The notes under the pieces: generated by a model
Seen by the model: only the letters and a program-made list of their open reading frames with translations
Told to the model about the DNA's origin: nothing
Databases searched by the model: none
Program-made: the position numbers and the translations under genes
DNA from: Salinivenus iranica
GTDB taxonomy: Bacteria > Bacteroidota > Rhodothermia > Rhodothermales > Salinibacteraceae
Assembly (NCBI GenBank): GCA_002894665.1
Contig: NCRB01000034.1
Location: forward strand, 1 to 48,712
Direction: 5' to 3'
Length of the DNA stretch: 48,712 nucleotides
Part shown: piece by piece, positions 1 to 7,718 of the stretch
Numbering within the stretch: the stretch's first letter is position 1
How the letters are laid out: each line of letters starts with the position of its first letter

Positions 1-137
1 TCGTGGAGTGCGACCGAATAGTCACCGGGCTGCGCTGGGAGCGGAGCGACCGAGTGCTCTCCGGGGTGCGCTCGAAGCGACCTGCCTCAGGGATTTTGAA
101 TTCGCTCCCCCCTGTAAAAACAAAGTTGACGGTGTAC

Positions 138-3100
138 TTAGCGGATGACGGTCATCTTTTGCGTCCGGCTGGTCCCGTCCATGCTCACCCGCAGGATATA
201 GACCCCACTGGAGATGCCCCCACCCGACTGCGACCCTGGGCTCCAATCAAGACGGTGTAGACCTTCTTCCTGGTGCCCATCGACGAGCGTGCTCACACGA
301 CGGCCCAGAATATCAAACACCTCGACAGTCACGGTGCCTGCCTCCGGGAGTGTGTACTCGACAGTCGTGCGCTCCCGAAACGGATTCGGATAGTTCGCCC
401 ACAACTTCAACTCATCCGGCACCAGCTCGGACTGCTTCTTCTCCACGTACGCGTCCGTGCCCGCGAGGAGCGTGAGGGTCGTCTCCTCAGTTTTCGGGCT
501 GAGTTCGACCTGCTGCTGGCTACGAAGGTCGAACGACGCTCCCGTCTGCCGATTGATCAGACGCAGGGACTCAAATTGAGACGGGAGTCGATCGGTCTCC
601 AGAGTCATCACGATGGGCTGCTCCGTCTGTCCGCGCAGTCGGAGATCAAAGGTATTCCCTTCGTCCGAGGTGCCCTGAACGGAGCGCATAAGCTCGTTCG
701 TCCGGGACGAAGTATCCGACGAAGCCTGAACGCGTAGGCTCACGGTCTCGAAGCGACTCGGCGGCGCCAGCACGTCCTCTTTCCCTACCCCATCGTCGGC
801 ATTCGCCGCACGGCCGACCCGAACACGGGACGCCGTATTGTCCGGGCCTTCGGCGGCAAGGGTCAGGAGGGCCGCAGATTCTGTGGAGGACTCGGAGCCA
901 GACGAGGACGTAGCGCTGTAGGGAATCCGGAGCTGCGAGCGTCCCCCTCGGTTGTGGAAGTAAAACGCCTCTCCTTTTCGGGCCGAGGAGAAGGTCGTGG
1001 CCTGCTGGAAGGCCCCGTCGAAGCGCCAGATGGGCTGTAAGTCGCCCCCGTTGGCGGCCTCGACCTGTCCCCAATCCACATCTTTATCGATGGGATTGGA
1101 GATGATATTCCACCCGTCGCGGAGGGGTACGACGGCCGCCAGTCCAGCGGTGGTCGTTCGGAGGGGCACCGTGGACACCTCGTCCTGCACGGACCAGGAG
1201 GAATCGCTGATCGCCCAGAAGCCGCGGCCGGGGCGAAATTCAAAGCTCGACGACCCATCGAATGCCTCGAAGAAATCCGACTCTGTGCCGTTGTCCCGGT
1301 ATACCTGCCAGTCCTCGCCCGCCTGTCCCGAAAAGGTTGACCCGACCCCTCGTCGAACATCTCCCGGGAGAGCGACGAGTCGATAATCGGAGGTGGACGA
1401 GCGCTCCCCAAATGATTGCGAGATCCCCACCGAGAGCGTTTCCGGATACAGCAGTCCACTCACGGACTCCGAGAGTGCGCTTCGCGCCCCATCGTTGTCC
1501 AGGGCCACCACGCGGTAGTAGTACACCCGGTCGTCCTCCACTGTGTCGGCGTAGCTCGTGACCCCTGGGTCGAGCGTCGCAATGCGCGCATCCGTCGTGT
1601 CGAAGGACGCCTCCGTCCCCCGATACAGCTGGTACCCCGTCACGTCCGACGAAGAACTGGCCGCCCAGGAAAGCTGAATTGATCCCGCCTCCACGTCGGA
1701 GGTTGTTGTCAAGTCCGTCGGAGGCTCGGGCGGCGGGGCGCCGGTTCCGTACGGCACCAATCCCGACTCCGGAGTGTCGACGGGCGCATCCGTGTAAATG
1801 TGGAATTCCCCGGGGTCGAGCGGAATGGACGCCCCCTGCTCATCGCTTTCGATCTGGAGCTCCTTTCCGGTAAAGAAGTCATACCACGACCCGGTGGACG
1901 GAAAGTCGGCGGCCACCTCCCGCGGAGTGACGCCAAAATTACCAATGATTACGACGTTCATCGACGGGTGCTGAAGCTCAATGCGACGTCCTCGCGTCTC
2001 GCTGCCCACCCGAAGGGACACGTCTGTTTCGGGGTCCGTGAACACCTCCTGTTGATTCCGGAGGTTGATAAGGGCCGACCACGTCTTGTAGAGCCGCACC
2101 CGGTCCGGGCTCTGGGCCGGATCCCGGTAATCCCAGCGAATCGGTTTCGGGGACGTTCGGCCCGGGGCGATCGACGGGCAGTTGTCGCCCGTTCCGTTCA
2201 AACACTGTTCTCCGTTCTCCCCGAACCCATACCCGAGTTCCCCAAACTGCCACAGCATGCGCGGGCCGGGGACGGTAAAGAAGAAGGCCCCGACAAGCTT
2301 TTGCCGATTGAGGGCCGTCTCCAGGGTCTGGATGTCGTACGCTCCACTCGAATTTCCTTCCGTCAAGTTTCGATACATCAGCCACTGTTCGTCGTGGCTT
2401 TCCATGTAGGTGATGTAGTTCGGCTCACTGAGGCCCCGGTTTTCGTAGTACGTATTCCGGAACCCCGACCCTTCCACCTCTCCTTTCGCGGCCTGACTGT
2501 ACGGTTCATTCATGTTGTTCCAGAGCATCATGCCCCCCGTCTCGTCGGCCCGGTAGGAGGCCAATTCCTGCTCCTCCTCCGGCGCGGCAAAGTGCTCCAG
2601 AATCACGTAGGCGCTGTCGTCGACGGCCCAGATCTCATCCGCCATGCGCTTGAGAATGCCAATCCGCTCCTGATCCGGGCCGGCCCAGCTTCCGACATCG
2701 GTATACCCGTCATTATTCGGCCCCTGAGTGAAGCCCTTCGAGAGGTCGAACCGAAACCCATCCACGTTGAATTCTGTCAGCCAGTATTCATTGGCCCGAT
2801 CGAGCCAGTACTTTGTAAATGAGCTCTCGTGGTTATTGTCGTTAAAGACATTGAAGGGGTGTTTGGCTTCCGCATTGGCCCATGGATTATCCTCGGTTGG
2901 GGGGCCAAACTCCCCTTCGTTGAACAACCGGATGAATGGGCTCTGTCCCGTCTGCTGGTTGTAGACCACATCCAGGATCACCGCAATGCCCCGCTGATGG
3001 GCCAAATCGATGAACTCCTTCAGGTCTTCGGCCGGGCCGTAGTACTTATCGGTGGCAAAATAGAGCGCCGGATTGTATCCCCAACTCTGATTCCCGTCGT

Positions 3101-4466
3101 ACTCGCTGACGGGCATTAGCTCGATGGCATTCACCCCCATTCGATCGAAGTAGTCGAGGGTGTCCTGAAGCGTCTCGTAGTCGTGGTTTTCAATAAAGTC
3201 GCGGACCAGCAGCTCATAAATCACGAGGTCCTCCTGCTCCGGTCGGTCGTACGTGGAAAAGTTAAAGTCCTCCTGCCCCGGCTCCAAGACCGACACCAGC
3301 TGGTTGGCCTTTCCGGTGGGGTACGGTTTGAGGTTCGGGTACGTCGACTCCGAAATCTCACTGTCGTTGGGACTCAGCGCCTTCTTGGTGTAGGGGTCTG
3401 GAATCCGAATCTCCCCATCCACAAGATACTGAAATCCGTATTCCTGCCCCGACGACAACCCCGAAATTTCCACCCAGTATCGGGTGCTGTCTTGTCCCGA
3501 ACTGGTCGTGTTCGTCTCCCGATACATCTGGTACTCCGGCTGCACCTCCCAGTCCGTAAAGTCGCCAACGAGGTGGACGAATTGCTTCTCAGGCGCCTGA
3601 AGGACCAGCGTCACATTCCCTCCTCCAGTGTAATTGATCCCATCTTCGAGCCCCGGGGGCACGGCCTGCTCCTCCGTCGGGGACGCACGAACCGCGTAAA
3701 GGGAGTCGGATGCCGTATTGCCCTGATTGTCGGTCGCCTCCACCCGAACGTCCCGGCGACCGGGGGCGTCCAGCGAGAGCGTATCCGTAAGCGACGATTC
3801 CTGTGTCTCTTTCACCACCGCCCCATCCACGAGCAAGCGGAAGCTTTCAAGCGAATCCGCAGTGGCGGCGGCCTCAATCGCAAAGGACGTATCGGTCCCG
3901 ACAACAATCGGATCGACGAGAGACCACGAGGGTGAGGTAATATCGGCGAGGACGGACGCGTCCGGATCCCCGAGGTCCACGATGATGTCCTCACCACCCT
4001 CGGCTTTTCCTTCCTTGGAACCGTCACTGCTGCGAAAGACGAAATTCATCGTCTGAATCGTTTCGTCCGACCCAAGCGTGCAGCCGGTCTCGTTGTCGTT
4101 ATAGAACGAGCGAACGTCCTCGATAGTGAGTTCGTACGTGTCGGGACCGACTTGAGTCAGATCGGTATCACTCCGGTTCCCGGTAAAATCGTCGCTCGTG
4201 GGCCAGTTGTTTTTCACGCAGCGCCACTCATTCGGGCTCTCATCCGTAAACACGCCGGTGTGGGCGTGGACCGTCCCGTCAAACCCCTCAAGTCCCTTGT
4301 CTCCCTGATCGGCGTTAAATGTAATTGTCACCGACTGATTGACGGTTGGGATTGCGGGGTCCGTCTCCACAACCGGTTCCGCTCCATCCTGGGCCCTCGT
4401 GCTGCCGACCGTGATCAACGCGCATACGAGGACCGTCGCGAGAAGTGCAGTAACAAGACGGCGCAT
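138..4466 (-). CDS. GH13 alpha-amylase-family glycoside hydrolase with T9SS type A sorting domain
   Basis: Secreted alpha-glucan-active enzyme of the GH13 family, 1442 residues. A Sec signal peptide covers about residues 1-25. Two N-terminal beta-rich regions follow, then an E-set/glycogen-binding-like module near 283-365 with the motif VGDFTDW. The catalytic barrel starts near 410. Visible GH13 signatures are region II GFRFD (nucleophile D574), region III ILEHF (acid/base E624) and region IV ESHDE (D692). Region I reads DVVYNQ, with Gln where most relatives have His. A fibronectin type III-like domain lies near 940-1030. The last 84 residues (1359-1442, starting YPNPF) form a type IX secretion sorting domain, so the enzyme is probably exported through T9SS and anchored or released at the cell surface. 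It is the last gene of the SusCD locus, separated from the preceding lipoprotein gene by a hairpin. Family is clear; exact substrate (starch, pullulan or other alpha-glucan) is not. Confidence 0.93.
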   Translation of the reverse strand: MRRLVTALLATVLVCALITVGSTRAQDGAEPVVETDPAIPTVNQSVTITFNADQGDKGLEGFDGTVHAHTGVFTDESPNEWRCVKNNWPTSDDFTGNRSDTDLTQVGPDTYELTIEDVRSFYNDNETGCTLGSDETIQTMNFVFRSSDGSKEGKAEGGEDIIVDLGDPDASVLADITSPSWSLVDPIVVGTDTSFAIEAAATADSLESFRLLVDGAVVKETQESSLTDTLSLDAPGRRDVRVEATDNQGNTASDSLYAVRASPTEEQAVPPGLEDGINYTGGGNVTLVLQAPEKQFVHLVGDFTDWEVQPEYQMYRETNTTSSGQDSTRYWVEISGLSSGQEYGFQYLVDGEIRIPDPYTKKALSPNDSEISESTYPNLKPYPTGKANQLVSVLEPGQEDFNFSTYDRPEQEDLVIYELLVRDFIENHDYETLQDTLDYFDRMGVNAIELMPVSEYDGNQSWGYNPALYFATDKYYGPAEDLKEFIDLAHQRGIAVILDVVYNQQTGQSPFIRLFNEGEFGPPTEDNPWANAEAKHPFNVFNDNNHESSFTKYWLDRANEYWLTEFNVDGFRFDLSKGFTQGPNNDGYTDVGSWAGPDQERIGILKRMADEIWAVDDSAYVILEHFAAPEEEQELASYRADETGGMMLWNNMNEPYSQAAKGEVEGSGFRNTYYENRGLSEPNYITYMESHDEQWLMYRNLTEGNSSGAYDIQTLETALNRQKLVGAFFFTVPGPRMLWQFGELGYGFGENGEQCLNGTGDNCPSIAPGRTSPKPIRWDYRDPAQSPDRVRLYKTWSALINLRNQQEVFTDPETDVSLRVGSETRGRRIELQHPSMNVVIIGNFGVTPREVAADFPSTGSWYDFFTGKELQIESDEQGASIPLDPGEFHIYTDAPVDTPESGLVPYGTGAPPPEPPTDLTTTSDVEAGSIQLSWAASSSSDVTGYQLYRGTEASFDTTDARIATLDPGVTSYADTVEDDRVYYYRVVALDNDGARSALSESVSGLLYPETLSVGISQSFGERSSTSDYRLVALPGDVRRGVGSTFSGQAGEDWQVYRDNGTESDFFEAFDGSSSFEFRPGRGFWAISDSSWSVQDEVSTVPLRTTTAGLAAVVPLRDGWNIISNPIDKDVDWGQVEAANGGDLQPIWRFDGAFQQATTFSSARKGEAFYFHNRGGRSQLRIPYSATSSSGSESSTESAALLTLAAEGPDNTASRVRVGRAANADDGVGKEDVLAPPSRFETVSLRVQASSDTSSRTNELMRSVQGTSDEGNTFDLRLRGQTEQPIVMTLETDRLPSQFESLRLINRQTGASFDLRSQQQVELSPKTEETTLTLLAGTDAYVEKKQSELVPDELKLWANYPNPFRERTTVEYTLPEAGTVTVEVFDILGRRVSTLVDGHQEEGLHRLDWSPGSQSGGGISSGVYILRVSMDGTSRTQKMTVIR

Positions 4467-4510
4467 AAAGAGAAGGGCGTTGGGAAAAGGAGCGATGAGA
4501 CCCGAAAATA

Positions 4511-4555
4511 GGCAGGAGCGCTCTCCCCCGAAGGTGAGGGAAAAGCGCTCCTGCC
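4511..4555 (-). terminator. Perfect 12-bp inverted repeat (terminator/attenuator) between lipoprotein gene and amylase
   Basis: GGCAGGAGCGCT at 4511-4522 is repeated inverted at 4544-4555. On the minus strand the hairpin is followed by a T-rich TATTTTC tract. It sits between the stop of the lipoprotein gene (4575) and the amylase start (4466). It probably ends or attenuates transcription coming from susCD, lowering amylase expression. Its right arm overlaps a sequence resembling the LacI-type operators of this locus (4540-4553). Confidence 0.7.
4540..4553. promoter_or_regulatory. Candidate LacI-family operator upstream of the amylase gene
   Basis: GAAAAGCGCTCCTG shares the AAGCGCTCC stretch with the site at 11937 and the AAAGCGCT half with the site at 10798. 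It lies about 75 bp upstream of the amylase start codon, inside the right arm of the hairpin. The match may be only a by-product of the hairpin, so confidence is low. Confidence 0.3.
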
Positions 4556-4574
4556 AGGCTCCTTTGTACGTAGA

Positions 4575-5912
4575 TTAGTTTCCGGGCTCGAACCGAATCT
4601 GGTCGATCAGAAGACTGCTTTCGTTTTCGAAGCCGACATTCTGAATGCCCGTGTCAAGCAGAGCTGAGGGATCGTCTCCCAGGGTCTCGACCGGAATCTC
4701 GATTTTCGTCCACTCGTTTCCCCCCGGGAATGTTATGTCTCTTCCATTATCAAAGGAGTACCCGCCAGCATTGCCGTCAGTCGTTTCGACGAACACATAC
4801 CCCGTCTGCTCCGACTCAGATTTGACCCAGAAGGACAACACATCTCCCGGGCTGGCATCGGCAAAGAGGAGGTTGTAGTTGTACCCGAATCCGCCCCCTC
4901 CTCCATCCACGGCACGTGAGGTCGCACCATCACTGCCTTCGGGGACATCCGAAGAGCTATCGAGAGCGACCCCGCCAAACGAGTACTCGAACGTCGTGGC
5001 GTCAAAATCATGCACCTCCGCGAGCATTTGACTGTCGTTGGCAAAACCAACCTCGTCGACGTAATACGTCACGTCCGAGTCGGAGGTCATGCTAATGCTC
5101 TGGAGAGCCCCATTGCCGCCCGCACGGCTCGCCACCGGGTTAAAGTCGGGGCTGATTTGGTCGAGGGCAATGACATACTTGCTCCACTCCGTACCCGAAG
5201 GGACGGAGACGTCGAGGTCGTGAGTAACCGTGCCGCCATCCGTTTCCTCTGTAAAGGAAAACGTAAGGGTGAACTCATTGCTCTGGTCGGGACGAATGAG
5301 GAACGAGAATCGGTTCGCGTTCGGCACGCTCGTCGTTCGCTCAATGGTGGCCGTTCCAGAGGCCGGAGACTCAATGCGCAAGGACGCCACCCCGGCGCTG
5401 TTTTCGGACACAACCGAGCTATCAAGCTCCGCCGTGGCCCCATTCGACGTCGTCAGTGTTCGTTCCTCAAAGTCGGCAACCGACGCAAACGTGGGCGAGA
5501 ACTCACTTTGGATGAGGAATGGACTCACCGTCACATCGACGGTGTCGGCAATCGTGCGTCCCTGCGCTGAGCCCTGTACGATGGCCTGCTCAGTAACCGA
5601 GCCTTCAACTTCTCCGTCGTACGTGAGCGACCATCGCTGGTCACCATTCTGAGGGCTGCCGGACTGCTCGGCGCTCTCAGCTTGCAGCGAGCCGGTCGTT
5701 TCGACGGTCGGGTGCCCGTCAAGCCCTTGATAACTCAGACTGAGATCCGCGCTGCCCTCCGTGAGCACCAGCGAAAGAGAGTTTGGAGAACTCAAGCTGG
5801 GCTGGACGTCAAAATCATTGACGCTCGTCGGGCTCTCGTCGCACCCGACGAGTCCGACTCCGAGAGCGGTGATAAGGACAAAGCTCAGAATCAGCGTGGC
5901 GGTTCGACGCAT
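4575..5912 (-). CDS. Surface lipoprotein with carbohydrate-binding-like domains, SusE/F position
   Basis: Lipoprotein of 445 residues if it starts at the ATG at 5912; a start six codons earlier (5930) is also open. The later start gives a clean lipoprotein signal, MRRTATL followed by a hydrophobic stretch and a Cys in VGLVGC. An Ig-like N-terminal region is followed by two beta-sandwich segments. Each ends in a pattern common in carbohydrate-binding jelly rolls (EWSKYVIALDQI and EWTKIEIPVETL, then a short strand with a D-x-I/V segment). It lies directly after susD and before the amylase, where SusE/SusF-type glycan-binding lipoproteins usually sit. I infer that it binds the target polysaccharide on the cell surface. 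There is no recognisable SusE or SusF domain signature, so it may be a functional stand-in. Confidence 0.85.
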   Translation of the reverse strand: MRRTATLILSFVLITALGVGLVGCDESPTSVNDFDVQPSLSSPNSLSLVLTEGSADLSLSYQGLDGHPTVETTGSLQAESAEQSGSPQNGDQRWSLTYDGEVEGSVTEQAIVQGSAQGRTIADTVDVTVSPFLIQSEFSPTFASVADFEERTLTTSNGATAELDSSVVSENSAGVASLRIESPASGTATIERTTSVPNANRFSFLIRPDQSNEFTLTFSFTEETDGGTVTHDLDVSVPSGTEWSKYVIALDQISPDFNPVASRAGGNGALQSISMTSDSDVTYYVDEVGFANDSQMLAEVHDFDATTFEYSFGGVALDSSSDVPEGSDGATSRAVDGGGGGFGYNYNLLFADASPGDVLSFWVKSESEQTGYVFVETTDGNAGGYSFDNGRDITFPGGNEWTKIEIPVETLGDDPSALLDTGIQNVGFENESSLLIDQIRFEPGN

Positions 5913-5958
5913 GTCGGAAGTTGAAAACAATGGATACGGATGTCGAAAACGGTGCCTC

Positions 5959-5981
5959 CCCGGCCCCTCTATCGGGCCGGG
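5959..5981 (-). other. GC-rich intergenic hairpin between susD and the lipoprotein gene
   Basis: CCCGGCCC (5959-5966) pairs perfectly with GGGCCGGG (5974-5981) around a seven-base loop. It lies in the 115-bp gap after the susD stop. A short TTTT follows further downstream on the minus strand, too weak for a strong terminator. Such hairpins often protect the 3' end of highly expressed susCD messages, which is an inference here. Confidence 0.5.
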
Positions 5982-6027
5982 CAGATGGCATCAATGCATG
6001 GTGGAGGAAGCTCCCCGGAGCGCCAGC

Positions 6028-7683
6028 CTAGTATCCGGGGTTCTGCTCCAGATTCGGATTGGCCCGGAGTTCAGAAGCCGGAATGGGGTACAGGTTGAAG
6101 TTCTCATCAGTCGTCGTTCCTCCCTGCACGCCTCCCTTCCAGGGCCATACACCATTCTGAGTGAACTCATCGAACCGAATGAGGTCGGTCCGGCGCTGCG
6201 CCTCCCAGAAGAGTTCGCGACTTCGCTCCTCCAGGATAAAGTCGAGCGTGAGGTCGGCCTGCGACAAGTCACGTCCCATGCCGGCACGCTCACGGAGATC
6301 GTTGAGGAGGGTAAGCGCCTGGCTTTGGTCTCCCCCGCCTCCCCGAAGCGTCGCCTCCGCGTACATCAGGTACGCATCCGCAAGGCGAAACATCGGAAAG
6401 TCGGTATCCGGGAAGGTCGCATTCGAACCCGGCTGCCCATCCGAGGTCACATTCTTAAATTTGGGGGCGGCGTACCCCTGCGAGAAGGCGCCAATCGGAT
6501 CATCGGTGGTTTCGCCGTTCGGCAGAACGTCGTCAATCTCTTTCTCCTGCCCCTGGGTGAAGAAGAAGTCGTCGCGACTGTCCCCCCCTTCATACCGATC
6601 GACCGAGGCGCTCGTCGTCCGAAGGCCGGCCCATCCGAAGTCCAATCCGAAGGAGGCCGCATCCATTTCTCCTCCGACGGGTGCGTGCGCGAGGAAGGTC
6701 GTGCCGCCAAAGTGACGGGTGCGGTCTCCATCCTGCGGGATGGCAAAGATCACTCCGTCCGCCGTGTGGTTGTCGGCGAGGAACAGGTGCTGGTAGTCCT
6801 CCTCCAGCTGATAATTCGCGTCGATCACCCGCTGCGTGTATTCAATCACATCCCCGTAGCGAGACTCCCCGACGTAAACTTCGGCGTTCAGGTAAAGCTT
6901 CGAGAGAAGCATCCAGGCAGCGGCCTTATCCGCCCGGCCGTACTCAGCCTGCCCAGCGGGGGGAAGCACCTCCTCATTCTCTTCGTTGATGATGGCCAGC
7001 AGTTCACTCTCGATGAAGTTGAAGATTTCCTCGCGAGTGCTCTGCTCCGGGGCTTCACTTCCACGCGGAAAGTCTTCCGTGACGAGGGGAATATCACCGA
7101 AGAGATCAATTCCGTGCCAGTAGCTGAGGGCTCGCAGGAATCGAACCTCCGCTCGGTACTGCTGGATCGTCTGTTTTTTCTCCGCACTCACGCCGCGGGA
7201 ATCCAGCCGGGAATCGGTCGACTGTCGCAGAAACTCATTTGCCTGGGAGACCTGGAAAAACACGCGGGAGTACATCCCGACCGAGAACTGGTTCGAGGAC
7301 GTCCAGTTGTGATTATTCAACCGGCGAATGCCGTTGTCATTCCAGGCGATGACAGCCTCGTCCGTCGGAAGCTCTTGCATCTTCCAATAGAGGCGCATGT
7401 ACTGCGAGAACCCCTCGTCGTCAATGGCCCCAATATCAGCGTTGCCGGCCGGCCCCTCCTGACCCGTCACGTTCAGGCCGCCGTAGACCTTCGCCAGGTA
7501 GTTCTGATAGGAGCCATCTTCACTAAACACGTTGTTGGCGGTCGCGCTACTCTTGGGGTTCACCCCCACATCCGTACACCCAGGGAGTACAACCAGTCCC
7601 CCCGTTATTAGAGCCAGAAGAAAAAGCGAGAGAAGTCGGGATTGGGAAACGCCAGTCATAGCGATAGAGGATGTCATGTGCAA
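6028..7683 (-). CDS. SusD/RagB-family glycan-binding outer-membrane lipoprotein
   Basis: Partner lid protein of the SusC transporter, about 543-551 residues. The ORF opens at 7683; ATGs at 7677 and 7659 are also possible, and the last gives the most compact lipoprotein signal ending in VLPGC. The body shows the helical TPR-like fold and C-terminal features of the family, including the ADAYLMYAEATLRGG helix and the late E-x-x-R-E-L-F-W-E-A-Q-R-R-T-D-L-I-R segment typical of SusD/RagB. The gene follows the susC gene by about 35 bp, so the two are almost certainly co-transcribed. It should bind oligosaccharide at the cell surface and deliver it to SusC. Family assignment is secure; the glycan cannot be read from sequence. 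Confidence 0.96.
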   Translation of the reverse strand: MHMTSSIAMTGVSQSRLLSLFLLALITGGLVVLPGCTDVGVNPKSSATANNVFSEDGSYQNYLAKVYGGLNVTGQEGPAGNADIGAIDDEGFSQYMRLYWKMQELPTDEAVIAWNDNGIRRLNNHNWTSSNQFSVGMYSRVFFQVSQANEFLRQSTDSRLDSRGVSAEKKQTIQQYRAEVRFLRALSYWHGIDLFGDIPLVTEDFPRGSEAPEQSTREEIFNFIESELLAIINEENEEVLPPAGQAEYGRADKAAAWMLLSKLYLNAEVYVGESRYGDVIEYTQRVIDANYQLEEDYQHLFLADNHTADGVIFAIPQDGDRTRHFGGTTFLAHAPVGGEMDAASFGLDFGWAGLRTTSASVDRYEGGDSRDDFFFTQGQEKEIDDVLPNGETTDDPIGAFSQGYAAPKFKNVTSDGQPGSNATFPDTDFPMFRLADAYLMYAEATLRGGGGDQSQALTLLNDLRERAGMGRDLSQADLTLDFILEERSRELFWEAQRRTDLIRFDEFTQNGVWPWKGGVQGGTTTDENFNLYPIPASELRANPNLEQNPGY

Positions 7684-7718
7684 AGGAGTTCAGGCCAAAG
7701 CGGGACCGTCTTCGTGCG

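Noticed and set aside
5761..7611. Long plus-strand open frame of 616 codons opposite SusD
   Set aside because: It is the antisense of the intact SusD gene. High GC opens long shadow frames, and its composition has no domain character.
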